Below are positions 17,654 to 25,698 of a DNA stretch of 64,000 nucleotides, one piece after another; positions within the stretch are counted from its first letter, which is position 1, and the number at the start of each line of letters is the position of its first letter. Origin of the DNA: Actinopolymorpha sp. NPDC004070 (GTDB lineage: Bacteria > Actinomycetota > Actinomycetes > Propionibacteriales > Actinopolymorphaceae); assembly GCF_040610475.1 (NCBI RefSeq), contig NZ_JBEXMJ010000005.1:328479-392478 (forward strand), given 5' to 3'. The notes under the pieces are model-generated. The model worked only from the letters and a program-made list of their open reading frames with translations. It had not been told where the DNA came from and did no database searches. The translations under genes and the position numbers were made by a program.

Positions 17654-18076
17654 ATGAGTATCCGCGCGGATGCTCCGGCCGCCGTCGGCGCGGAAGCTGA
17701 CCACGTGAAGACCGAACGCCGACCTGCCGCCAGCCGCGGCCTGCAGTGGTGCACGGCGTTCGTGCTCGGTCCCTACCTCGTGGCGATCCTGACCCTGCTG
17801 GCCTGGAGCTGGCCGCACAACAGCCTGCCCGTCGGGCAGTGCGAGGGGATCGGGTTCGGCTGCACCCTCACCCGCCGGGAGGGTGCGGTCCTGCTCACCT
17901 TCATCTCCGCGCCGTTCGCCGCGCTGGCCACCGGCGCCGCCTGGCTGGTGGTGCTGCTGCTGCGCCGGGGACCGACCAGGAGCTGGTCCGGCTCTGCACA
18001 GGGCGCGCTGGCCGCGGCTCTGGTGCTGTTCGCGGTCGCCGTGGTCGCCCTGTACCGCGCGTACCCCCTGATCTGA
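17654..18076 (+). CDS. Small membrane protein of unknown function
   Basis: A 140-residue hypothetical protein with a basic, hydrophilic first ~28 residues and three predicted membrane segments: about 33-52 (FVLGPYLVAILTLLAW), 78-103 (GAVLLTFISAPFAALATGAAWLVVLLL) and 117-135 (AALVLFAVAVVALY). A Cys-containing loop (GQCEGIGFGC) lies between the first two, on the outside if the N-terminus is inside. Codon use matches the neighbours. I do not recognise the family. The ATG at 17654 is used; internal GTG codons are possible. Confidence 0.6.
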   Translation: MSIRADAPAAVGAEADHVKTERRPAASRGLQWCTAFVLGPYLVAILTLLAWSWPHNSLPVGQCEGIGFGCTLTRREGAVLLTFISAPFAALATGAAWLVVLLLRRGPTRSWSGSAQGALAAALVLFAVAVVALYRAYPLI

Positions 18077-18234
18077 ATCTGCCGGCGCGGCGGCCCGATC
18101 CGGACACCCTTCCGTCGGGGCGTTCCTTCCACCCGGCGCGGGCAGGCGCGGGCGGCAGCTGAGGGCGTCAGTCGGGATGACACGTCGGAGAGCGGCGCGG
18201 CTACCATCGACACAGACCTTGAGGGGGAGACCCG

Positions 18235-18627
18235 ATGACGCACCAGGATTCCAGGCTGAGCAGCGGCCATTCGACGCTGCGTCCACTCGGCCCGCCGCTG
18301 CCCGCCAGCAAGAAGGGCTACCACTGGGCCGCGGCCCTGGTCGGGATCGTGCTGCTGGCGGCGCTGGGGATGGTCGCCTTCGGCTTCTACTCCGTGCCGG
18401 GCGTCGACCTGGTACGCGCGGGCGGCTGGACGTTCGCCATCTCGCTGCTGATCGTGATCCCGGCCGCCGTCGTGGTGCTGATGCTCAGCTGGGCCGTGGT
18501 GTGGGTGATCCGGCGGCTGGGTGCGCGCAGGTGGCCCGGGCTGGTGCAGGCACTTCCCGCGGTGCTGCTGATCCTGTTCCTGCTCTACCTGCTGTCGAGC
18601 TGGCTCTTCGCGCCACCGCCGGAGTGA
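18235..18627 (+). CDS. Small membrane protein of unknown function
   Basis: A 130-residue hypothetical protein with three predicted membrane segments: ~30-52 (AAALVGIVLLAALGMVAFGFY), 66-92 (FAISLLIVIPAAVVVLMLSWAVVWVI) and 102-122 (ALPAVLLILFLLYLLSSWLF). The start has an exceptionally strong G-rich ribosome-binding site (GAGGGGGAG). A TACCAT box at 18202-18207 could serve as its -10. It is similar in size and layout to the preceding membrane protein, but I see no clear sequence match between the two. It converges on purL with a hairpin between. Confidence 0.65.
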   Translation: MTHQDSRLSSGHSTLRPLGPPLPASKKGYHWAAALVGIVLLAALGMVAFGFYSVPGVDLVRAGGWTFAISLLIVIPAAVVVLMLSWAVVWVIRRLGARRWPGLVQALPAVLLILFLLYLLSSWLFAPPPE

Positions 18628-18641
18628 GCCGCCGGAGCGGG

Positions 18642-18675
18642 CGAGCGGGCAGCGTGCCGTAAGCCCGCCCGCTCG
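18642..18675. terminator. Bidirectional terminator hairpin between convergent genes
   Basis: CGAGCGGGC (18642-18650) pairs with GCCCGCTCG (18667-18675) around a 16-base loop in the 50-base gap between the membrane protein gene and purL. Placement suggests it serves both strands. Confidence 0.6.
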
Positions 18676-18677
18676 GC

Positions 18678-20969
18678 TCAGGATTCCTCGTACAACCCCG
18701 GCAGGGTCGCCGTCCAGGTGGCGCGCAGCTCGGCCAGCGGCACCTCGAACTCTCCTTCGACCACCAGCGCCGCGTCCTCACCGCCGGCGCCGACCGTGCC
18801 GATCCGGGTGGTGGGTACGCCGGCCCGCTCGCACAGCCGCCCGAACTCCGCCTCGTTGTCCGGCCCCACGCTGACCACGGCGCGCGCACCGGACTCGGCG
18901 AACAACGCGACGAACGGCTCGACGTCGCCCGGCAGGCTCACCCGCGCACCGAACCCGGCCCGCAGGCTGCCCTCGACCAGCGCCTGGGCGAGCCCACCGT
19001 CGGACAGGTCGTGCGCGGCCAGCACCAGGCCCGCGTCGCCGGCCTCGGCCAGCACCTGCGCCAGCCGGCGTTCGGCGGCCAGGTCGACCCGCGGCGGGAG
19101 TCCGCCGAGATGTCCGTGCACCACGTGCGCCCATTCCGAGCCGCCGAACTCCGCCGCGGTGGTGCCGAGGAGGTACAGCGCCGCACCCGCAGTGCGCCAG
19201 CCCTGCGGGATCGCGCGGGTCACGTCGTCGGTGACGCCGAGCACGCCGACCACCGGGGTGGGCAGGATCGGCTGATGCCCGGTCTGGTTGTAGAAGCTCA
19301 CGTTGCCGCCGGTCACCGGCAGGCCGAGCTCGCGGCAGCCGTCGGCCAGACCGTGGGTGGCCTGCTCGAACTGCCACATCACCCCGGGGTCCTCCGGCGA
19401 GCCGAAGTTGAGGCAGTTGGTCACCGCGAGCGGGCGGGCACCGGAGACGGCGACGTTGCGATACGCCTCGGCCAGCGCGAGCTGGGTCCCGGCGTACGGG
19501 TCGAGCTGGACGAACCGTCCGTTGCAGTCGGTCGCCGCGGCCACGCCCAGGGTGGAGTCGTCGGCCACCCGGATCATGCCGGCGTCGTCGGGCTGGGCGG
19601 AGACGGTGTTGCCAAGGACGTAGCGGTCGTACTGGTCGGTGACCCAGGACCGGTCGGCGAGGTTGGCCGAGCCGACCAGGGCGAGCAGCGTCTCCCGCAG
19701 CTCCGCACCGGACGAGGGCCGGGGCAGGTGGTCGGGCAGGTCGGCCTGGAGGGCGTCCTGCCGGTCCGGCCGGGCGTACGGGCGCCGGTAGACCGGGCCC
19801 TCGTGGGCGACCGTACGCGGCGGTACGTCCACCACCGTCTGGCCGTGCCAGTCCACGGTGAGCCGGCCGGAGTCGTCCACCTCACCGACCACGGTCGCCG
19901 GGACGTCCCACTTCGCGCAGATCTGCAGGAACCGCTCCACGTCGGCGGGCGCGACCACCGCCATCATGCGTTCCTGCGACTCGCTCATCAGGATCTCCTC
20001 CGGCGCGAGGGAGGAGTCGCGCAGCGGCACCCGGTCCAGCCAGACGTGCATGCCGCCCTCGCCGGCCGAGGCCAGCTCCGACGTCGCGCAGGACAGGCCC
20101 GCGCCGCCGAGGTCCTGGATGCCGACCACGATGCCCGCCGCGAACAGCTCCAGCGTGCACTCGATCAGCAGCTTCTCCATGAACGGGTCGCCGACCTGGA
20201 CCGCGGGCCGCTTCGCCGGTCCGCCGCCGCCCTCCCCGGTGGACGCGTCGAAGGTCTCGCTGGCCAGCACCGACACCCCGCCGATGCCGTCGCCGCCGGT
20301 CTTGGCGCCGTAGAGGATCACCTGGTTGCCGACGCCGGCCGCCTTGGCCAGGTGCAGGTCCTCGTGCCGCAGGACACCCACGCACAGCGCGTTGACCAGC
20401 GGGTTTCCGGCGTACGTCGGGTCGAAGACGACCTCGCCGCCGATGTTGGGCAGGCCCAGGCAGTTGCCGTAGCCGCCCACCCCGGCCACCACGCCGGGCA
20501 GCACCCGGTGGGTGTCGGGTGCCTCGGCCGGGCCGAACCGCAGCGAGTCCATCACCGCGACCGGGCGGGCACCCATCGCCAGGATGTCCCGGACGATCCC
20601 GCCGACGCCGGTCGCCGCGCCCTGGTACGGCTCGACGTAGCTCGGGTGGTTGTGGGACTCGATCTTGAACGTGACGGCGTACCCCTCGCCGACGTCGACC
20701 ACCCCGGCCTGCTCGCCGATGCCCGCGAGCAGTTTGCCCCGGTGTGTCTCCGCGGGCAGGTCACCGAACTTGCGCAGGTGCACCTTGGAGGACTTGTAGG
20801 AGCAGTGCTCGCTCCACATCACGGAGTACATCGCCAGCTCGCAGCTGGTGGGCCGGCGGCCGAGGATGTCCCGTATCCGGGCGTACTCGTCGTCCTTCAG
20901 GCCGAGCTCGGCGTAGGGCTGGGGGGCGTCCGGGTTGTCCCCGGCCTGCTTCACGGTGTCGACGCTCAC
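18678..20969 (-). CDS. purL: Phosphoribosylformylglycinamidine synthase subunit PurL
   Basis: A 763-residue small-type PurL, the synthetase subunit of FGAM synthase. It acts with PurS and PurQ in the fourth step of de novo purine synthesis. Visible motifs are [72 protein letters not shown] and the C-terminal half with [16 protein letters not shown] and [15 protein letters not shown] 20969 has AGGAG about ten bases upstream; a longer reading frame exists but lacks conservation. The gene is 3.6 kb from purQ/purS, separated by a sugar transporter on the other strand. Confidence 0.96.
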   Translation of the reverse strand: MSVDTVKQAGDNPDAPQPYAELGLKDDEYARIRDILGRRPTSCELAMYSVMWSEHCSYKSSKVHLRKFGDLPAETHRGKLLAGIGEQAGVVDVGEGYAVTFKIESHNHPSYVEPYQGAATGVGGIVRDILAMGARPVAVMDSLRFGPAEAPDTHRVLPGVVAGVGGYGNCLGLPNIGGEVVFDPTYAGNPLVNALCVGVLRHEDLHLAKAAGVGNQVILYGAKTGGDGIGGVSVLASETFDASTGEGGGGPAKRPAVQVGDPFMEKLLIECTLELFAAGIVVGIQDLGGAGLSCATSELASAGEGGMHVWLDRVPLRDSSLAPEEILMSESQERMMAVVAPADVERFLQICAKWDVPATVVGEVDDSGRLTVDWHGQTVVDVPPRTVAHEGPVYRRPYARPDRQDALQADLPDHLPRPSSGAELRETLLALVGSANLADRSWVTDQYDRYVLGNTVSAQPDDAGMIRVADDSTLGVAAATDCNGRFVQLDPYAGTQLALAEAYRNVAVSGARPLAVTNCLNFGSPEDPGVMWQFEQATHGLADGCRELGLPVTGGNVSFYNQTGHQPILPTPVVGVLGVTDDVTRAIPQGWRTAGAALYLLGTTAAEFGGSEWAHVVHGHLGGLPPRVDLAAERRLAQVLAEAGDAGLVLAAHDLSDGGLAQALVEGSLRAGFGARVSLPGDVEPFVALFAESGARAVVSVGPDNEAEFGRLCERAGVPTTRIGTVGAGGEDAALVVEGEFEVPLAELRATWTATLPGLYEES

Positions 20970-21269
20970 CGGGGCGCTCTCCTGTCCGCTGTGTCCTCGT
21001 CCGCGTCCTCGCCGCACCCTTGGCGGCTGGGCACCGGCGGCGAGGCGGGCACGACAGGCCCAACGGTACCGATCGCGGCCACCCGGCCTGTCCGGCAGCC
21101 CCGTCCCGCCGCTCTCCGCCGCTCTCCGCCGCTCTGCAGCGCCCTCGGGCGAGTGACCGACGAGATCAGTAGGCTTTCCCGGTTGCCGCGTCGACGACGC
21201 GCCACCGACCGCACCTCACGACCAGTGCGGACCGACGGGGAGTACGGGAACACGGGGAGCATCAGGCAC
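20970..21269. other. Divergent promoter region between purL and the ABC transporter
   Basis: This 300-base gap holds the purL ribosome-binding site, a 10-bp tandem repeat (GCCGCTCTCC at 21108-21117 and 21118-21127, plus a 9-base partial copy to 21136) and a TAGGCT -10-like box at 21170-21175 pointing toward the transporter. I see no LacI-type palindrome and no gene. Confidence 0.45.
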
Positions 21270-22142
21270 GTGAACACACTGGGCCGACGGGACGCCCGTA
21301 CCGGCTATGCGCTGCTCGCACCGAGCCTGTTCGGCGTCGGCATCTTCCTGATCCTTCCGGTGTTCGTCGTTCTCGCGCTCAGCCTGTCGCAGTGGAATCT
21401 CATCAGCCCGGCGAAGTGGGTCGGCCTGGCCAACTTCCGCGACATCCTCACCGACCCGAAGGTCGGCAACTCCGTGCTCGTCACGGCGTTCTTCGTCCTC
21501 ATCGTCATCCCGGTGCAGACCGTGCTGGGCCTGGTGGCCGCGCTGCTGCTCAACCGCCGGCTGCCCGGGTCGAGCATCTTCCGGGTCGTCTACGTCATCC
21601 CGTGGATCTGCGCGCCGCTGGCGCTCGGCGTGGTGTGGCGGTGGATCTTCGACCCGTCCGACGGCGCCCTGAACGCGCTCACCGGGCACCGGGTGGAGTG
21701 GCTGTCCAGCCCGGTCCTGGCGCTGCCCGCGGTGGCCTCGGTGACGGTGTGGTCGCAGGTCGGGTACGTCACGTTGTTCTTCCTGGCCGGGCTGAACGCC
21801 ATCCCCGAACAGATCTACGAGGCCGCCCGGATCGACGGCGCCGGGCCGCGGCAGGTGTTCTGGCGGATCACCCTCCCGCTGCTGCGGCCGACGACGTTCT
21901 TCATCCTCGTCACCGGCGTGATCTCCAGCTTCCAGGTCTTCGACACCGTGTACGCGATGACGAAGGGCGGGCCGGCCGGGCACACCGACGTGATCGCTTC
22001 CCGCATCTACTACGAGGCGTTCGAGGCGTTCCGGCTGGGCCGGGCCGCCGCGCTCGCCGTGTTGCTGTTCGTCCTGCTGGTCGCGGTCACCGTCGGCCAG
22101 CAGCTCTACTTCCGCCGGCGGATCACCTATGACCTCTCCTGA
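21270..22142 (+). CDS. Sugar ABC transporter permease (MalF/UgpA type)
   Basis: A 290-residue permease with six predicted membrane segments. The EAA loop that contacts the ATPase is EAARIDGAGPRQVFWRITLPLLRPT. The family is carbohydrate uptake transporter-1. It starts at GTG 21270 and overlaps the second permease by 14 bases, so the two are co-translated. No ATPase gene is in the operon. In actinobacteria a shared MsiK-type ATPase often serves such systems (known for the family, inferred here). The substrate cannot be told from sequence. Confidence 0.93.
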   Translation: MNTLGRRDARTGYALLAPSLFGVGIFLILPVFVVLALSLSQWNLISPAKWVGLANFRDILTDPKVGNSVLVTAFFVLIVIPVQTVLGLVAALLLNRRLPGSSIFRVVYVIPWICAPLALGVVWRWIFDPSDGALNALTGHRVEWLSSPVLALPAVASVTVWSQVGYVTLFFLAGLNAIPEQIYEAARIDGAGPRQVFWRITLPLLRPTTFFILVTGVISSFQVFDTVYAMTKGGPAGHTDVIASRIYYEAFEAFRLGRAAALAVLLFVLLVAVTVGQQLYFRRRITYDLS

Positions 22143-23082
22143 CGCCTCGACCGGTACGCCCGTCAGGCCGGGCACGGGACGCCCGACCGGACCGGGGCCG
22201 ACCAGGGCCGGCGAGGGCCGGACCCACAGGCCCGCCGGTCGCCGAGAGCGCTGGGGCGCACGCGCACTGGCCGCCAACGTGATGACGTACGTCCTGCTGC
22301 TGGGGGGCGCCGTGGTGACGCTCGCACCGTTCCTGTTGAGCGTGCTCACCTCGCTCCGGTCGGCCAGGCAGTTCGCCACCGGCGGGCCGCTCGCGCTGCC
22401 AGACCCCGTGACGTTCGCCAACTACGCCGAGCTGTTCGGCGGGCGCTACGACTTCATCCCGCCGCTGGTGATCACCGTGCAGGTCGTGCTGGTGGTGCTG
22501 GTGGGCCAACTGGTGTTCTCGGTGCTGGCGGCGTACGCGTTCGCGAGGGTGCGCTTCCCGGGCCGGGACGGGTTGTTCTGGGTCTACCTCGCGACATTGA
22601 TGGTGCCGCAGGTGGTGACGCTGATCCCGCTCTACACGATGCTGTCAACCGCGGGTTTGCGGGACACGTTCTGGGGAATCGTGCTGCCGTTCGTGTTCGG
22701 TTCGCCGTACGCCATCTTCCTGCTCCGGGAGTACTTCCGCGGCATCCCCGAGGACATCCTGAGTGCGGCGAAGATCGACGGCGCGGGCACGCTGCGCACG
22801 ATCTGGTACGTCGTCGTCCCGATGAGCCGGCCGATCCTCGCCACCCTGGCGATCATCACGGTCGTCTCCCACTGGAACAACTTCCTGTGGCCGCTGATCA
22901 TCACCAGCAGCACCAAGTGGCAGGTGCTCACGGTGGCGACCGCCAGCCTGCAAAGCCAGTACTCCGGAAACTGGACGCTGGTGACCGCCGCGACGACGGT
23001 GGCGATGGCGCCGCTGCTCGTCGTGTACCTCGTCTTCCAGCGTCACGTCGTCCGGTCGATCTCGCTCACCGGACTGAGATAG
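22129..23082 (+). CDS. Sugar ABC transporter permease (MalG/UgpE type)
   Basis: A 317-residue second permease of the same transporter. An N-terminal ~45-residue Pro/Gly/Thr/Arg-rich cytoplasmic extension precedes six membrane segments. The EAA-type loop is LSAAKIDGAGTLRTIWYVVVPMSRP. The LIPLYTMLSTAGLRDTFWGIVLP and WNNFLWPLI segments are typical of the MalG family. It lies 51 bases before the solute-binding protein gene. It overlaps the first permease by 14 bases. Confidence 0.93.
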   Translation: MTSPDASTGTPVRPGTGRPTGPGPTRAGEGRTHRPAGRRERWGARALAANVMTYVLLLGGAVVTLAPFLLSVLTSLRSARQFATGGPLALPDPVTFANYAELFGGRYDFIPPLVITVQVVLVVLVGQLVFSVLAAYAFARVRFPGRDGLFWVYLATLMVPQVVTLIPLYTMLSTAGLRDTFWGIVLPFVFGSPYAIFLLREYFRGIPEDILSAAKIDGAGTLRTIWYVVVPMSRPILATLAIITVVSHWNNFLWPLIITSSTKWQVLTVATASLQSQYSGNWTLVTAATTVAMAPLLVVYLVFQRHVVRSISLTGLR

Positions 23083-23133
23083 TCCGGGCCGCCGGTCGGC
23101 CGACCAGCAAGAAGAAACCCGAAAGGAAAGCCT

Positions 23134-24480
23134 GTGCGAAAGGCTCGACGGCTCCTCATCGCCGCCACCGCGGCGCTGGCCTTCGCGGCCGGCGGCTGCG
23201 CTGTCGGCGGCGGTGACACCGACGGCACCAGCGACAGCGGTGCCGGTGATGGCAGCAAGTCCGGCAGGACGGTGGTCACCTTCCGCCTCTGGGACGACCA
23301 GGTGGCGAAGGCGTACGAGAAGTCCTTCCGGCAGTTCGAGAAGAAGAACAAGAACATCGACGTCCAGGTCCAGTTGGTGCCGTGGAACGACTACTGGAAC
23401 AAGCTCACCGCCGACGTGTCCGCCGGCAACGCCTCGGACATCTTCTGGACCAACACCTCCAACTTCGGGATCTACGCCGACAACGGCAACCTGCTCGACG
23501 TCGGTTCGAAACTCAAGGCGGAGAAGAAGAACTGGAAGCCCTCGGTCGTCGACCTCTACACCCGTGACGGGAAGCTGTGGGGCGTTCCCCAGCTGTGGGA
23601 CTCGATCGGCCTGTACTACAACAAGAGACTGCTCAAGCAGGCCAACGTCGACCCGGCGACCCTGCGCTGGAGCCCGAACGGCGACGGCGACACGTTCCTG
23701 CCCGCGGCGCGGAAGCTCACCGTCGACGCCGCCGGAAAGCACCCCGGCCAGTCGGGCTTCGCCCCGGACAGCATCAAGCAGTACGGCTACAACGCGAGCC
23801 TGGACGCCCAGGGCGTCTACTGGAACTTCGTCGGCTCCAACGGCGCCACGTGGCAGAAGGGCGACCAGTTCGCCACCGACAACCCGAAGACCAGGGCGTC
23901 GATCCAGTACGTCGTCGACCTGATCAACAAGCACCACGTCGCCCCGTCTGCAGCAGACACCAACGACAACGGCGACAAGACGCGGGACCTGTTCGTGCAG
24001 GGCAAGCTGGCGATGTTCGAGTCCGGTCCGTACAACCTGAAGACCATCGAGGAGAACGCCGACTTCGACTGGGGCGTCGCTCCCCTTCCGGAGGGCCCGG
24101 CCGGCCGGGTGGGCGTCGTCCACGGTGTCGCCGCGGTCGCCTCGGCCAGGACCACGCACGCGGACGCGACGGCGAAGGTGCTGTCCTGGATGGGTTCCGC
24201 GCAGGGCCAGCGGCCGATCGCCGAGGGCGGGTACGCGTTCCCGGGCGTGACAGCCGACGAAGGGGCGTTCGTCGCCTACTGGAAGAAGCAGGGCGTGGAC
24301 ATCGCGGCGTTCCGGAAGGCGGCCTCCGGTAAGACGTTCCCCGCGCCGGTGGGCCCGCGGGTCAACGCCGGTGCCACCGCGATGGACCCGATCATGAAGG
24401 AGATCTTCCTCGGTCGTACGCCGGTCGGGAAGGGGCTGGCCGACGCGCAGCGCGCCGGCAACGAGGCCCTCAAGGAATAG
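23134..24480 (+). CDS. Extracellular solute-binding lipoprotein of the sugar ABC transporter
   Basis: A 448-residue family 1 solute-binding protein. A lipoprotein signal (basic RKARR, hydrophobic core, lipobox AAGGC) places Cys22 as the lipid-anchored residue. A Gly/Ser/Asp-rich linker follows, then the two-lobed binding fold beginning TVVTFRLWDDQVAKAYEKSF and including the SWMGSAQGQRPIAEGG C-terminal region. GTG 23134 has AAAGGAAAG upstream. It captures the sugar outside the membrane and hands it to the two permeases. It is the last gene of the operon and is followed by a strong hairpin. Confidence 0.93.
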   Translation: MRKARRLLIAATAALAFAAGGCAVGGGDTDGTSDSGAGDGSKSGRTVVTFRLWDDQVAKAYEKSFRQFEKKNKNIDVQVQLVPWNDYWNKLTADVSAGNASDIFWTNTSNFGIYADNGNLLDVGSKLKAEKKNWKPSVVDLYTRDGKLWGVPQLWDSIGLYYNKRLLKQANVDPATLRWSPNGDGDTFLPAARKLTVDAAGKHPGQSGFAPDSIKQYGYNASLDAQGVYWNFVGSNGATWQKGDQFATDNPKTRASIQYVVDLINKHHVAPSAADTNDNGDKTRDLFVQGKLAMFESGPYNLKTIEENADFDWGVAPLPEGPAGRVGVVHGVAAVASARTTHADATAKVLSWMGSAQGQRPIAEGGYAFPGVTADEGAFVAYWKKQGVDIAAFRKAASGKTFPAPVGPRVNAGATAMDPIMKEIFLGRTPVGKGLADAQRAGNEALKE

Positions 24481-24519
24481 GTGTGCCGCCCTGACAAGGC
24501 GGCCTTGACAGCAGACGGA

Positions 24520-24553
24520 ACGCTCCCGCCGGCCAGCAGGTCGGCGGGAGCGT
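24520..24553 (+). terminator. Terminator of the sugar ABC transporter operon
   Basis: A perfect 12-bp stem (24520-24531 with 24542-24553) with a 10-base loop lies 40 bases past the binding-protein stop. A smaller 6-bp hairpin (24485-24503) precedes it. It may also serve purQ from the other side. Confidence 0.75.
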
Positions 24554-24564
24554 GCCGGTGTTCC

Positions 24565-24601
24565 GCGTACGAAGTTCTGCGTACGAAGTTCTGCGTACGA
24601 A
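24565..24601. repeat. 14-bp tandem repeat near the purQ 3' end
   Basis: The unit GCGTACGAAGTTCT is present twice without change (24565-24578, 24579-24592), followed by nine bases of a third copy. It lies between the transporter terminator and the purQ stop. Confidence 0.8.
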
Positions 24602-24609
24602 CCGGAGGG

Positions 24610-25284
24610 TCAGCGAGCGGCGGCCAGCCGGCCCAGGACGGAGGCGAAGAAGCCGAGCCCGTCACTGGTCGGCCCGCACAGCGTCTCCACCGCGTGCTCG
24701 GGGTGCGGCATCAGGCCGACGACGTTGCCGGCGGCGTTGGTGATGCCCGCGATGTCGCGGTAGGAGCCGTTCGGGTTGTCGCCGAGGTAGCGGACGACCA
24801 CCCGCCCCTCGCCCTCCAGCCGGTCGAGGGTGTCCTCGTCGGCGACGTACCCGCCCTCGCCGTTCTTCAGCGGAACGACGATCTCCTGACCGGCGGTGTA
24901 GGCGGAGGTCCAGGCGGTCTCGGCGTTCTCGACGCGCAGCCCCTGGTCGCGGCAGACGAACTTGCGCCGGTCGTTGCGAACCAGCGCGCCCGGCAGCAGG
25001 TGCGACTCGCACAGGATCTGGAAACCGTTGCAGATGCCGAGCACCGGCAGGCCGTTCTCGGCCGCCTCGATGATCGGGCCCATGATCGGCGCGAACCGCG
25101 CGATCGCTCCACACCGCAGGTAGTCGCCGTAGGAGAAACCGCCGGGCAGCACCACTGCGTCGACCCCGGCCAGGTCGGCGTCGCCGTGCCACAGCGCCAC
25201 CGCCTCACCGCCGGCGATCCGCACCGCGCGGGCGGCGTCCCGGTCGTCCAGGGAGCCGGGGAAGGTCACCACTCCGATGCGCAT
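24610..25284 (-). CDS. purQ: Phosphoribosylformylglycinamidine synthase subunit PurQ
   Basis: A 224-residue class I glutamine amidotransferase subunit that supplies ammonia to PurL. The nucleophile is Cys85 in [10 protein letters not shown], and the His/Glu of the triad lie in [11 protein letters not shown] near residue 200. [13 protein letters not shown] near the N-terminus and [17 protein letters not shown] are family signatures. It starts one base after the purS stop, so the two form a tight operon. Transcription would continue toward the transporter terminator. Confidence 0.97.
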   Translation of the reverse strand: MRIGVVTFPGSLDDRDAARAVRIAGGEAVALWHGDADLAGVDAVVLPGGFSYGDYLRCGAIARFAPIMGPIIEAAENGLPVLGICNGFQILCESHLLPGALVRNDRRKFVCRDQGLRVENAETAWTSAYTAGQEIVVPLKNGEGGYVADEDTLDRLEGEGRVVVRYLGDNPNGSYRDIAGITNAAGNVVGLMPHPEHAVETLCGPTSDGLGFFASVLGRLAAAR

Positions 25285-25285
25285 G

Positions 25286-25546
25286 TCAGGCCTGCGTGGT
25301 GACGTGCTCGACCCGGACGGTGAAGTCCTCGATCACGGTGTTGGCGAGCAGCGTCTCCGCGGCCCGGCGCAACTCCGCGAGGCGCTCCTCGGTGAGCTCG
25401 CCGTCGACCTCGAGCTCGAACCGCTTGCCCTGGCGGACGTCCGCGATGCCGCCGAACCCCAGCCGCTCCAGCGCACCGGCGACCGCACGGCCCTGCGGGT
25501 CGAGAATGGCCCGTTTCGGCATGACATCGACCACGACCCTGGCCAC
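25286..25546 (-). CDS. purS: Phosphoribosylformylglycinamidine synthase subunit PurS
   Basis: An 86-residue subunit that bridges PurL and PurQ in the FGAM synthase complex. The family pattern is [40 protein letters not shown], with the C-terminal [18 protein letters not shown] 25546 has AGGGG six bases upstream. It heads the purSQ operon. A TAGGCT box (25593-25598) lies about 47 bases upstream of the start. Confidence 0.95.
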   Translation of the reverse strand: MARVVVDVMPKRAILDPQGRAVAGALERLGFGGIADVRQGKRFELEVDGELTEERLAELRRAAETLLANTVIEDFTVRVEHVTTQA

Positions 25547-25560
25547 GGGTGCCCCTCTCC

Positions 25561-25598
25561 TGGACGCGACTTGGACGCGACAACTTCGGCCAAGCCTA
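25561..25598 (-). promoter_or_regulatory. Promoter region of purSQ with a direct repeat
   Basis: A TAGGCT -10-like box on the minus strand (25593-25598) lies upstream of purS. TGGACGCGAC occurs twice in tandem (25561-25570 and 25572-25581) in what would be the 5' leader. Confidence 0.4.
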
Positions 25599-25698
25599 GC
25601 GAGCGGGGCCACCCGGGCCGCTTCCGCCTCGTGGCGAGTGTGCCGATCAGGCAATAGGCTGCCCACTCCGGTAGGGGATCGTACGAGGGGGCGCGTAC

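Noticed and set aside
19011-22142. A 1043-codon plus-strand frame joined to the first permease
   Set aside because: Everything before the GTG at 21270 is antisense to purL; only the last 290 codons are conserved.
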